Shown piece after piece: positions 1-7,631 of a DNA stretch of 64,000 nt. The notes under the pieces are model-generated. The model did no database searches and was not told the origin of the DNA. It saw only the letters and a list, made by a program, of their open reading frames with translations. The stretch comes from UBA5793 sp040255465 (GTDB lineage Bacteria; Planctomycetota; Phycisphaerae; Phycisphaerales; UBA5793). Made by a program: the position numbers and the translations under genes. Each line of letters starts with the position of its first letter. The stretch's first letter is position 1. Location of the stretch: the NCBI GenBank assembly GCA_040255465.1, contig JBDZVA010000003.1:813198-877197 (forward strand). The letters run 5' to 3'.

Positions 1-342
1 AGGTTGGTGGTCGGCTGGTGGTTCATGCCTGATCCTGCCGGCGGTTTGGGTTGCGGGGGTCCCGTGCGTCAATCCTTCGAGCCGTTCCCGTTAACGCGGT
101 GTCGAGCCGGGCCGTGCGGTCCCGGCAGCATCCTGGCCGCATCGGTCTGTTCGGCTGCAACCCCCTGGCGGTTGCGACCGAGAAAAACAGTCGTGCGATT
201 CGTCCTATCGGATGCGCGGTCCGGTCCTGGCAATCACGAAACGATTATAGGACAGGCATATCCTCGCAATCGGGGCTCTGGCGTACTTGACCACCCCCCC
301 GCCTGCGACTCCAATGCTCTTCACCTCTGAACAGGAATCCTC
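1..342. other. Non-coding stretch upstream of pyrH
   Basis: I see no convincing gene here. The short open frames are antisense to or upstream of pyrH and have no family signature. The segment probably holds the promoter and leader of pyrH, but I could not find a convincing -35/-10 pair. A GGAA run about 8 bases before the pyrH ATG is a plausible ribosome binding site. Confidence 0.5.
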
Positions 343-1077
343 ATGCCCGAGTCGTGCCGCTATCGGAAAGTTCTGCTGAAAGTCTCCGGCGAGAGCCTCG
401 CCCAGACCGGGTCGCTGGGAATCGACCCGGAGGCCCTCAATCTGCTGGCCCACGAGATCATCGCCGCCGTTGAGACCGGCACCGCGCTGGCCGTGGTCGT
501 CGGCGGGGGCAATATCGTCCGCGGAGCCGCCCTGGCCAAGGCGGGGCTCATCGCCCAGGCCAGCGCCGACTACATGGGAATGCTCGGCACCATCATCAAC
601 GGCATCGCACTCAAAGAGACACTCGACACGCTCGGCCAGCCCGCGCGGCTCCTTTCGGCCCTCAACATCACCTCCGTCGCCGAGCCCTTTATCCGCGGCC
701 GCGCTCTGCGGCACATGGAAAAAGGCCGCGTCATCATCCTCGGCGGCGGAACGGGCAACCCCTTCTGCACCACCGACACCGCCGCAGCCCTGCGCGCCAC
801 CGAACTCAGCTGCGACATCATCCTCAAAGCCACCAAGGTCGATGGCGTTTACTCCTCAGACCCCAAGAACGACCCCAAGGCCAAGCGCTACGAGAAGCTG
901 ACCTTCGAAGAGGCGATCAAGGCCCAACTGAAGATCATGGACCTCACCGCGCTGTCGATGTGCATGGAACAGCATCTGCCAATCGTCGTGTTCGACTTCA
1001 AGGTGCGCGGCAACATCAAGGCCGCCGTCGAGGGCCGGGCCATTGGCACGATGATCACCTGCGCAAAGGAATCCTGA
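343..1077 (+). CDS. pyrH: UMP kinase
   Basis: This is the bacterial UMP kinase of the amino-acid-kinase fold, which phosphorylates UMP to UDP with ATP in cytosolic pyrimidine synthesis. At 244 residues it has the usual family length. Visible signatures are the N-terminal KVLLKVSGESL strand and phosphate loop, the VVGGGNIVRG glycine-rich loop, the GGGTGNPFCTTDTAAALRA nucleotide-binding stretch in mid-protein, and KATKVDGVYSSDP in the C-terminal half. Many bacteria keep pyrH in a tsf-pyrH-frr cluster; here uppP follows instead after about 200 bases and a hairpin, so the gene is probably its own unit. The ATG has a GGAA-type ribosome binding site. Confidence 0.96.
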   Translation: MPESCRYRKVLLKVSGESLAQTGSLGIDPEALNLLAHEIIAAVETGTALAVVVGGGNIVRGAALAKAGLIAQASADYMGMLGTIINGIALKETLDTLGQPARLLSALNITSVAEPFIRGRALRHMEKGRVIILGGGTGNPFCTTDTAAALRATELSCDIILKATKVDGVYSSDPKNDPKAKRYEKLTFEEAIKAQLKIMDLTALSMCMEQHLPIVVFDFKVRGNIKAAVEGRAIGTMITCAKES

Positions 1078-1191
1078 CCGCAGCCAGGAGACGTCCACTC
1101 GGCACCGCCGGCCACGCAATCGCAAGCCGATCGAACGAACCGGCCGATAGAATTGGTTGCGTGCATTTTTCTTGACGCTTTGATTCCCGAT

Positions 1192-1210
1192 CCCCCGGCT
1201 GATCCGGGGG
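1192..1210 (+). terminator. Hairpin downstream of pyrH
   Basis: CCCCCGG, a five-base loop and CCGGGGG form a perfect seven-base-pair GC stem about 115 bases after the pyrH stop. There is no clean T-run after it, so it may be a weak terminator or an mRNA-stabilising hairpin. Confidence 0.5.
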
Positions 1211-1280
1211 CTGATGGATTCGCTTTTCCCTTCCTGCCCAGTGCCCGGTGCCTGGTGCCTAGCCCCTCCCCAGGTGTCCC

Positions 1281-2171
1281 ATGACTCCACTCCAGGCGGC
1301 GATCCTCGGTCTTGTCGAAGGCATCACGGAATACCTGCCCATCTCTTCGACGGGACATTTGATTCTCACCTCGTGGTTGCTCGGCCTCGATTCGCCAGAG
1401 GTCAAAGAAAGCGTTGACGTCTTCAACATCGTCATCCAGGGCGGCGCGATTCTTGCCGTGCTCGGCCTCTACTGGCCGCGCGTGCTGCAGATGCTCAAGG
1501 GACTGATCGGACAGAACGCAGCAGGTTTGAAACTGGCGATCAACATCATCGTCGCGTTTCTCCCCGCGGCAGTGCTTGGCGTGAAACTCGACGACATCAT
1601 CGACAAGTACCTCTTCTCGCCAGTCCCCGTCGTCGCAGCATTGGCGCTGGGCGGCGTGTGGATGATCGGAATTGACATCTGGTACAAGCGCCGTCATTCC
1701 CGCGCAGGCGGGAATCCAGTAACGGCCTGTCCAACAGACGAATTGGAGACGCCAGGTGCGCCTGGCACGATCGAGAGCCTGACCATCATGCAGGCGCTCG
1801 CCATCGGTTTGTTCCAGTGCGTCGCCATGTGGCCGGGCACAAGTCGATCCATGATGACGATCGCCGGCGGTATGATGCTCGGCCTCAAACCCAAACACGC
1901 CGCCGAGTTCAGCTTTCTCCTCGGCCTGCCCACGCTCGGCGGCGCCTGCTGCTACAAGGCCCTCAAGAACCACGAGCAACTCGCCACACTCGGCGTCACC
2001 CCCATGGTCATCGGCATCCTCGTCGCCACGATCTCTGCGGCGCTTGCCGTCAAGTGGCTCGTCGCGTTCCTCAACAAACACGGCCTGACCGCCTTCGGCA
2101 TCTACCGCCTCATCCTCGCTGCTGTCTTCGGCGGCCTCGTCTTCAGCGGCGTGGTGACGCTGACGAACTGA
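1281..2171 (+). CDS. uppP: Undecaprenyl-diphosphatase with in-frame repeat insertion
   Basis: UppP (BacA) is an integral membrane enzyme that dephosphorylates undecaprenyl diphosphate so that the lipid carrier is reused in peptidoglycan and other envelope polymer synthesis. The N-terminus shows the family motif GLVEGITEYLPISSTGHL with its conserved glutamates and Ser/Thr, and the second motif is WPGTSRSMMTIAGGMMLG. Several hydrophobic segments span the protein. At 296 residues it is about 25-30 longer than typical. The extra length lies around residues 137-168, between YKRR and LTIMQAL, and contains a translated palindromic repeat reading HSRAGGNPV. The frame stays open, so the protein is probably functional with an enlarged loop. 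Confidence 0.95.
   Translation: MTPLQAAILGLVEGITEYLPISSTGHLILTSWLLGLDSPEVKESVDVFNIVIQGGAILAVLGLYWPRVLQMLKGLIGQNAAGLKLAINIIVAFLPAAVLGVKLDDIIDKYLFSPVPVVAALALGGVWMIGIDIWYKRRHSRAGGNPVTACPTDELETPGAPGTIESLTIMQALAIGLFQCVAMWPGTSRSMMTIAGGMMLGLKPKHAAEFSFLLGLPTLGGACCYKALKNHEQLATLGVTPMVIGILVATISAALAVKWLVAFLNKHGLTAFGIYRLILAAVFGGLVFSGVVTLTN
1692..1719 (+). repeat. Palindromic repeat inside uppP
   Basis: The core ATTCCCGCGCAGGCGGGAAT is an inverted repeat of the ATTCCC-N8-GGGAAT type, as in Neisseria dRS3 and similar dispersed repeats elsewhere. On the plus strand it reads HSRAGGNP in frame with uppP; on the minus strand it reads WIPACAGMT. Both peptides are familiar signatures of this repeat family in many genomes. 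It lies in the region where this UppP is longer than its relatives. Confidence 0.85.
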
Positions 2172-2174
2172 CCG

Positions 2175-2197
2175 CGAGCGATTCACCGCATCGCTCG
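2175..2197 (+). terminator. Hairpin downstream of uppP
   Basis: CGAGCGAT and ATCGCTCG form a perfect eight-base-pair stem with a seven-base loop, starting three bases after the uppP stop. No T-run follows, so the terminator call rests on position and stem quality only. Confidence 0.45.
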
Positions 2198-2217
2198 TGA
2201 TGCCCGAGTCTGGCTTT

Positions 2218-2438
2218 CGCCCCGAAGGGGCCCGCGAATGTAGTCACGGGTGCAGCAAAGCGCGGGCGCAGCCCCGCAAGCGCAACCCGTGGAAGCGATG
2301 CGCCTCTCACTCTCCCCGACCCGAAGGGGCCTGCGAATGTAGTCACGGGTGCAGCAAAGCGCGGGCGAAGCCCCGCAAGCGCAACCCGTGGAGAGCGACG
2401 CACAACTCCCCCTCCCCGCCCCGAAGGGGCCCGCGAAG
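2218..2438 (+). repeat. REP-like palindromes upstream of the RAYT gene (two full, one partial)
   Basis: Two copies of about 75 bases (2218-2292 and 2317-2391) share the order CCCCGAAGGGG hairpin, GCGAATGTAGT, then a long hairpin closed by CACGGGT and ACCCGTG. A third, partial copy at about 2418-2438 holds only the CCCCGAAGGGG hairpin. The copies are nearly identical and lie directly before the RAYT-type transposase start, the usual place for REP elements linked to RAYTs. Inverted relatives lie downstream at 2989-3053 and 3605-3669. Confidence 0.85.
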
Positions 2439-2471
2439 GGAACATACTCTCAAAAACGTCAACAATCCCAC

Positions 2472-2924
2472 ATGCCCGGCACCTATTCACAACTGCTGCT
2501 GCACATCGTCTTCTCCACGAAGCGCCGCCAGCGCTGGATCAACACAGAACTCGCTCCGCAACTCCACGCGTATCTCGGCGGCATCGTTCGATCCGAAAAA
2601 GGAACGGCATACGAGATCGGCGGCGTCGAAGATCACGTCCACCTCCTCGTTCGCTGGCGGCCCGATGGCTCAATCTCCAACCTGCTCCGCAACATCAAAA
2701 CGCGATCATCCCGCTGGATTCACGAAACCCGCCCGGATCTCAAATCATTTGCGTGGCAGGAGGGCTACTCCGTCTTTTCTGTGAGCAAGTCGCAGGAGCA
2801 GGCGGTCAAAACCTACATCCAGCGCCAGCCGGCGCATCATGCGCGCGAAGACTTCGCAACTGAACTGATTCGTCTGCTCAAAGCGCACGAGATCGAGTAC
2901 GACGACCGTTACGTAATCGATTGA
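2472..2924 (+). CDS. REP-associated tyrosine transposase (RAYT, IS200-like)
   Basis: This 150-residue protein belongs to the IS200/IS605-type Y1 transposase superfamily (HUH nucleases), RAYT-like branch. These proteins nick and rejoin single-stranded DNA at REP hairpins. The start MPGTYSQLLLHIVFSTK is the characteristic N-terminus, HVHLLVRW around residue 57 carries the HUH metal-binding histidines, and the catalytic tyrosine is probably the one in KTYIQRQ, followed by the usual HH pair. I chose the ATG at 2472 because family homology starts there; the open frame extends upstream only into REP sequence. REP-like palindromes flank it in inverted orientation, the classic single-copy RAYT arrangement. 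It looks intact. Confidence 0.92.
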   Translation: MPGTYSQLLLHIVFSTKRRQRWINTELAPQLHAYLGGIVRSEKGTAYEIGGVEDHVHLLVRWRPDGSISNLLRNIKTRSSRWIHETRPDLKSFAWQEGYSVFSVSKSQEQAVKTYIQRQPAHHAREDFATELIRLLKAHEIEYDDRYVID

Positions 2925-2949
2925 CTCAGTCGCAAACGATCGTCCCGCA

Positions 2950-3053
2950 CGCCCCCTCGGGGCGAAGACTCATCACCACGAACCTTCACCACGGGTTCCG
3001 CTCGCCGAGCCTCGCTCCACCCGTGGCTACATTCAAGCGCCCCTTCGGGGCGA
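2950..3053 (-). repeat. REP-like palindrome downstream of the RAYT gene
   Basis: The full element at 2989-3053 is the upstream REP family in reverse orientation: an ACGGGT...ACCCGT stem, then GGCTACATTC, then the GCCCCTTCGGGGC hairpin. A partial element made only of the GCCCCCTCGGGGC hairpin precedes it at about 2950-2964. With the upstream copies this brackets the transposase gene. Confidence 0.8.
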
Positions 3054-3064
3054 AGACATCCCGA

Positions 3065-3562
3065 TTACCGGGAAGACGACGATCGAAAATGCGCGTCGTC
3101 GCAGCTGGCGCCGAGGCATCGACAGATGACGACGCCAGGTCGATCGGTTGCTGCGGCGAATCGCGAGCAGTCCACGATTGCGGCGACAAATGCGAGAATC
3201 GCGTAGTAACCGGGTTCGTTTTGACAGGAATGCAAATTGATTGCACTCGCCGCCGACATCACAGCCTCATCTCTGATCCAGACGACGCCATGCTCTTCGA
3301 GATGCTGGAGCAGGTGCAGGATAGAGGTATCCGCCGTGAGACCGTATTGAGTAATCGCGGTGTGCGTGGCGTGCCAACCGTCTAGAAGAACGCGATAGAA
3401 CGCAACTGTAGGGCTGGGGGACTCCGCTCCCGCAAGCAGTATCCGCTCGATGCTGACAAGATCAATCGGTGCGTTCTCCCGTTTCGCATCCTCGACCAGT
3501 GATCGAATGTGCGAAAGCAGTGGGTCCGCGGCAACGCCAAATGTATACAGCCAGCGACTCAT
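3065..3562 (-). CDS. Hypothetical protein
   Basis: I do not recognise this 165-residue protein. It begins MSRWLYTFGVAADPLL, after a GGGAG ribosome binding site, and its mixed amino-acid composition looks like a real, mostly helical protein. There is no signal peptide or clear catalytic motif. The hydrophobic stretch YYAILAFVAAIVDC could be a buried helix or a single membrane segment. By eye the codon use is less GC-biased than in the core genes. It lies between two REP-like elements, so this is an accessory patch and the gene may have been acquired. The C-terminal serine/arginine tail runs close to the REP element. Confidence 0.6.
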   Translation of the reverse strand: MSRWLYTFGVAADPLLSHIRSLVEDAKRENAPIDLVSIERILLAGAESPSPTVAFYRVLLDGWHATHTAITQYGLTADTSILHLLQHLEEHGVVWIRDEAVMSAASAINLHSCQNEPGYYAILAFVAAIVDCSRFAAATDRPGVVICRCLGASCDDAHFRSSSSR

Positions 3563-3604
3563 TCGCTCCCTTGCCCCTCATTGAGGCCGAGCGGTCCCCA
3601 TTCA

Positions 3605-3669
3605 ATGGGTTCCGCTCGCCGAGCCTCGCTCCACCCATGGCTACATTCGAGCGCCCCTTCGGGGCGAAA
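3605..3669 (-). repeat. REP-like palindrome with compensatory stem change
   Basis: This copy matches the 2989-3053 element almost base for base, but the long stem reads ATGGGT paired with ACCCAT instead of ACGGGT with ACCCGT. Both sides changed together, so pairing is kept. The distal GCCCCTTCGGGGC hairpin is unchanged. It lies between two hypothetical genes, about 700 bases from the transposase gene. Confidence 0.8.
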
Positions 3670-3742
3670 GCACGGCCGGTTCTGCCCATACAACCAAATG
3701 GGCCACAATCCGTTGCGCAGCCGACGTTCCACAATATCGCCG

Positions 3743-4327
3743 TCAATGATCCGGAGTGCCCTCCCCTGCGTCGCCGTCCGGAAGCTCGCCTGCATTCGAC
3801 AGCCCTGCCAACTCATCCCACAACTCCTGGCCGCGCAATGATCGCTTCACCGAGGTGCCATCCCAGATAATCGCCAGGCTCGGTACACCCAGCCCTGCTT
3901 TGTCACTGATGCTCAGCGTTGGAAAACTGGACCACGGATTCTCGCCATCTCGAACGGTATCAGTCGAACTCGACCAGTGTGCTCCCGAAGCACCGGAGTC
4001 CGCGAAGTCGGCCCCATTGCGCGTGAGACTGCGCAACGTGAGACCACCCGGAGGACAGAACTCCATTGAATTCAATTGACCGTTCCTGAACCAGAAGCGC
4101 GCCACTGGTTGACCATCGATAAACGCCCGCTCAGCCCGCCATTCCGACTTATGTTCGCCGCGAGGGAGTGGCGGAAGCTCATCCGGCGCGATCACGCCCT
4201 GCACTCGGACATCAATCCGTGACGGTTGGCCAGCATTGAGACCGGCTAGAAGCCCGATGACCTGCACGACACCGAGAATGGCCAGGATGTGAACCGCGCC
4301 GAAATACAAGAACCGCCCCTTCAGCAT
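3743..4327 (-). CDS. Hypothetical membrane-anchored protein
   Basis: This 194-residue protein is not recognised. Residues about 6-32 form one hydrophobic segment (FGAVHILAILGVVQVIGLL), a signal anchor or uncleaved signal peptide. The rest is a soluble domain rich in W, F, S and G, presumably outside the membrane. A good AAGGAG ribosome binding site precedes the ATG. The neighbours, a hypothetical gene beyond a REP element and a dehydrogenase, give no functional clue. By eye the base composition is less biased than in the surrounding core genes. Confidence 0.65.
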   Translation of the reverse strand: MLKGRFLYFGAVHILAILGVVQVIGLLAGLNAGQPSRIDVRVQGVIAPDELPPLPRGEHKSEWRAERAFIDGQPVARFWFRNGQLNSMEFCPPGGLTLRSLTRNGADFADSGASGAHWSSSTDTVRDGENPWSSFPTLSISDKAGLGVPSLAIIWDGTSVKRSLRGQELWDELAGLSNAGELPDGDAGEGTPDH

Positions 4328-4391
4328 TGCGATCGCTCCTTTCCGTGCGTCAATCCTGCTCCACTTATTGGGAAAACAGCATCGGTTCTCT

Positions 4392-5363
4392 TCAACTTAC
4401 ATCCATCAAAACCTTAATCACCCCCGGCTGCGCCGCCGTCTGCATCGCCTTGACGCCGTCGTCCAGCTTGAATCGCCGCGAAATCAGACTCGCCACATCG
4501 ACCTGCTTGCGAGCCAGTGCATTGACTGCGTCCGGAATCGAGCCGCACCGGCTGCCGATCACGTCGATCTCATTGATCACAATCGGCGACAGATCCATCT
4601 TCCGCTCGACCGGCGCCACCGTCGTCTTCAGCAGCACCTTGCCGCGAGGCCGCACGAGTTGCAGCGCCAGTTCCAACCCCTCCGCCGAGCCCGTGCAGTC
4701 CACCACCACATCCTGATCCGCCCGCCGACCGATCTCATTCACGTGCCGATGCTTGATGCCCCACTTTGTGCACAGATTCATCTTGTCCGGGTGCTTGCCG
4801 ATCAATCGCACCGACGCGTTGAGTTGCGCCATCACCTGTACGCACAGCAAACCCAGCCGCCCGTCGCCAAGCACCGTGATGTACGGCTTACCCTCGACGT
4901 GCAACTGCCGCGCCGCGTGCAGCGCCGCCGCAAGCGGTTCGGCGAACACGGCCGTGTCGTTGTCGATCGAATCGGGCACTTCCACAAGATTGATTGCCGG
5001 CAGCACGAACCGATCCGCGAAACAACCATCGCGATTGAGAATCCCCAGCACGGTGCGGTTGCGGCAATGCGTGCTCAACCCCGCGCGACACATGTCGCAC
5101 TGGAGGCACACCGCATTGATCCCCCCCACCACGCGCTTGCCGACCAGCCGCCGCGTATCGGGGCCGTCGATCGATTCAACCACGCCGACAAACTCGTGCC
5201 CGAGCACGCCGACAAAGCCCATGTAGCCGCGGCAAATCTCCAGATCAGTCGAACACACGCCGACTTTGAGCGGCCGGATGACAGCCTCGCCCTCGGCCGG
5301 CGTCGGCTCGGCGCGGCGGGCATCGAGTGAAAGTGACTTCCCATCAAACACGAGAGCGCGCAT
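4392..5363 (-). CDS. Zinc-dependent alcohol dehydrogenase-like oxidoreductase (MDR superfamily)
   Basis: This is a 323-residue medium-chain dehydrogenase/reductase. The GroES-like half shows the catalytic-zinc region VCSTDLEI and GHEFVGVV, and the structural zinc site CLQCDMCRAGLSTHC. The Rossmann half starts at VLGDGRLGLLCVQ, a GxGxxG variant. Such enzymes oxidise alcohols or polyols with NAD(P); this one is nearest in pattern to threonine/sorbitol dehydrogenase-like members, but the substrate cannot be read from sequence. It starts six bases after the stop of the HEAT-repeat lipoprotein gene, so the two are probably cotranscribed. Confidence 0.88.
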   Translation of the reverse strand: MRALVFDGKSLSLDARRAEPTPAEGEAVIRPLKVGVCSTDLEICRGYMGFVGVLGHEFVGVVESIDGPDTRRLVGKRVVGGINAVCLQCDMCRAGLSTHCRNRTVLGILNRDGCFADRFVLPAINLVEVPDSIDNDTAVFAEPLAAALHAARQLHVEGKPYITVLGDGRLGLLCVQVMAQLNASVRLIGKHPDKMNLCTKWGIKHRHVNEIGRRADQDVVVDCTGSAEGLELALQLVRPRGKVLLKTTVAPVERKMDLSPIVINEIDVIGSRCGSIPDAVNALARKQVDVASLISRRFKLDDGVKAMQTAAQPGVIKVLMDVS

Positions 5364-5369
5364 GCCTCT

Positions 5370-6203
5370 TCAACCCCCCGGCGAGGTGCTGGGGGTCGCC
5401 GACGCCGCATCCGGATAGCCCACCGGCACGCCCGGCTCTTCAAACACCGGCCGGCCGAATGGCGTGATCGTCTCGAGTAGCGTCTTGTCGCGGTTGTAGA
5501 CGGGATACGTGTAGACGCGGCCCTTCGCAAAGGGCTCCGCGACGTTGCGGCTCCAGTCGAGCCACGCCGCGGGACTGGTGCCGAAGTTCTCACCCGTCAG
5601 GATGCGCAGCGAACGATGAGCATGAAACGCAACGCCCAGCGAGCGATCATCCAGGCCGCGAATGAGCGCCTCGATCACCCGGCGCTCCTTGTATTGACCC
5701 AGCGCCGTCGCAGCCGCCATCCGCACGTCGACATCGGCATCATTGACCATCGCTTCGATGAGCGGCGCGATCACCGTGTCGTTGTAGATGCGCTGCAGTC
5801 CCTTGGCCGACTCCCAGCGGACGAGTTGCGAGCCGTCCGCAAGCGCCTTGGCCAGCAGCGGCGCGTCCTCTGGCTGGCCGTGCAGTCCCAGCGCGTGGGC
5901 ACTCGCGGCACGGACCATCGGGTCCGCGTCGGCAATCGCTTCGCGATAGACCTTCATGTACGGCTCTTCGCCGCCAAAGGGTGCGTTGCTGATGAGCGTG
6001 ATGCCCAGCCGGCGCTTCTCTGCGTCGCGGTGAAACATCCAGGCAGACGCCTGCGTGGGCGAGGGCGTGTTGAACTTGAAGACCTCGCCGAAGTCCTGCG
6101 TGGCCGTCTCGCAGCCCGCCAGCAAGCCGAGCAGCGCCGAGCCCAGCGCCAGCGCGGCGACGAGGGCGGCGGACCTTGCGTTTCGTGCTTTTTTCATAGC
6201 CAT
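5370..6203 (-). CDS. HEAT-repeat lipoprotein
   Basis: This 277-residue protein starts with a basic N-region, a hydrophobic core and the lipobox LLAGC, so it is probably a lipoprotein exported by Sec and lipidated at that cysteine. The mature part contains HEAT/PBS-lyase-type repeats such as DPMVRAASAHALG, SQLVRWESAKGLQ, DVRMAAATALGQY and SLGVAFHAHRSL, which form an alpha-solenoid for protein binding. Longer versions of the frame run upstream, but the signal peptide fixes the start at the ATG at 6203, or six bases later. It shares a likely operon with the dehydrogenase after it. Its partner is unknown. Confidence 0.82.
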   Translation of the reverse strand: MAMKKARNARSAALVAALALGSALLGLLAGCETATQDFGEVFKFNTPSPTQASAWMFHRDAEKRRLGITLISNAPFGGEEPYMKVYREAIADADPMVRAASAHALGLHGQPEDAPLLAKALADGSQLVRWESAKGLQRIYNDTVIAPLIEAMVNDADVDVRMAAATALGQYKERRVIEALIRGLDDRSLGVAFHAHRSLRILTGENFGTSPAAWLDWSRNVAEPFAKGRVYTYPVYNRDKTLLETITPFGRPVFEEPGVPVGYPDAASATPSTSPGG

Positions 6204-6353
6204 GCCACCGCGATGAACTGCAACGAAGATCGACCAACCCGGTCGACTGACCGGGGGCACATCATAGCATCGCCCTGCGATAACCGCCTGCGGACCGTCA
6301 CAGCAGTCCCATCGGCTAGAATCGCCGCTGACCACCACAGAGGCCCTGATCCC

Positions 6354-7589
6354 ATGCCACGAATCGAACGATTTGACCTCGCCTGCGGCATGCCGCTGCT
6401 CGTCGAGCGACACGACACCGCCGCCTCCGCCGCACTCACCTGGCTGCTGCCGCTGGGCAGCGCCTCCGACCCCGCCGGCCAGATCGGCGCGAGCACCATC
6501 CTCGCCGAGTGGCTCTGGCGCGGCGCCGGCGAACTCGATTCGCGCGGCCTGTCGAACGCCCTCGACCGCTGCGGCATCCAGCGCTCCAGCCACGTCGGCG
6601 CCCGGCACCTCTCCATCTCCGCCACGCTCATCGGCGACCGCCTCGTCGAAGCTCTGCCGATTCTCGCATCAGTCGTGACCGCCCCGCGCTTTGAAGATGC
6701 ATCATTCGAACCCGTGCGCGATCTCACCCTTCAATCCATCGAGGGCCTGCGCGATGAGCACCAGCAGCGGGCGATGCTCACCGCCCGCAAAGTCTTCTTC
6801 CCAGAACCGTTCGGCCGCTCCGGCTACGGCGAAGCCGACGACGTCAAGGCACTCACCCCCGACCAGGCGCGAAAGGTGTGGACGCAATGGGCCCGGCCCG
6901 GCGGATCGATCCTCGCCCTCGCCGGCAACGTCGACGGCGCAGCCGTCGCGAAACAACTCGATGAACTGCTGAGCGGATGGCGCGGGCAGACCACCGAAGC
7001 CAGGGCGCAGGCGTGGCCCGAGCCCGGCATGCATCACGAGCCCGAAACCATCGGGCAGGTGCACATCGCCGTCGTCTCCCCCGCGCCGCCCGAGCCGGAT
7101 GCCGACAACATGAAGCAGCGCATCGCCACAGCCGTCCTCAGCGGCGGCATGAGCGGCCGCCTCTTCACCGAGGTGCGCGAGAAACGCTCGCTGTGCTACA
7201 CCGTGCACGCGTCCTATGCAGCCGGCCGCGACTTCGGCGCGCTCTTCGCCTACTCCGGCACCACCGCCGAGCGAGCCCAGGAAACGCTCGATGTTCTGCT
7301 CGCCGAACTCGAGCGCGTCCATCAGGGGGTTGAGGAATCAGAGTTCAGCCGCGCCGTCGTCGGCCTCAAGTCGCGCCTCGTCATGCAGGGCGAATCGACC
7401 AACGCCCGCGCCTCCTCGCTCGCCCACGACCTCTACAACCGCGGCTCAGCTCGCACCCTCGACGAAGTCCGCGACCAGATCGACGCCGTGACGCTCGACG
7501 ATGTGAACGCGTATCTTGCCAGCCACAAGGCGGGGCCGTTCACGATTGTGACGCTGGGGCCGAAGGGATTGACGCGCAGTAAGTCATGA
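6354..7589 (+). CDS. M16-family peptidase homologue without the zinc motif
   Basis: The 411-residue protein has the two-domain layout of one M16 (pitrilysin/processing-peptidase) half-enzyme. The C-terminal family signature RLFTEVREKRSLCYTVHASYA is clear at about residues 270-290. In active members the N-terminal domain carries HxxEH; here the aligned place, about residues 46-56, reads ASTILAEWLW and has no histidines. It therefore resembles the non-catalytic partner of heterodimeric M16 peptidases. No catalytic M16 gene is adjacent. The start is the ATG at 6354; the frame extends upstream only as antisense to the lipoprotein gene. Confidence 0.85.
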   Translation: MPRIERFDLACGMPLLVERHDTAASAALTWLLPLGSASDPAGQIGASTILAEWLWRGAGELDSRGLSNALDRCGIQRSSHVGARHLSISATLIGDRLVEALPILASVVTAPRFEDASFEPVRDLTLQSIEGLRDEHQQRAMLTARKVFFPEPFGRSGYGEADDVKALTPDQARKVWTQWARPGGSILALAGNVDGAAVAKQLDELLSGWRGQTTEARAQAWPEPGMHHEPETIGQVHIAVVSPAPPEPDADNMKQRIATAVLSGGMSGRLFTEVREKRSLCYTVHASYAAGRDFGALFAYSGTTAERAQETLDVLLAELERVHQGVEESEFSRAVVGLKSRLVMQGESTNARASSLAHDLYNRGSARTLDEVRDQIDAVTLDDVNAYLASHKAGPFTIVTLGPKGLTRSKS

Positions 7590-7631
7590 GACTGATGCAG
7601 AATCTGAGAGACTGTGATTGTAGCATAGAGC

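Noticed and set aside
888..2186. 432-codon open frame on the reverse strand across pyrH and uppP
   Set aside because: It is antisense to two well-identified genes; its translation is rich in R, H, D and E and contains the WIPACAGMT repeat peptide. It has no protein family character and is a by-product of GC-rich codon use.
2921..3385. 154-codon plus-strand frame behind the RAYT gene
   Set aside because: Its first part is translated REP sequence and the rest is antisense to the more protein-like reverse-strand gene at 3065-3562.
4368..5330. 320-codon open frame antisense to the alcohol dehydrogenase-like gene
   Set aside because: The translation is dominated by H, R and Q, with no hydrophobic core; the opposite strand encodes a clear zinc dehydrogenase.
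5616..6353. N-terminal extension of the M16 gene
   Set aside because: The extra 246 codons are antisense to the HEAT-repeat lipoprotein gene and R/H-rich. M16 homology begins right after the ATG at 6354.
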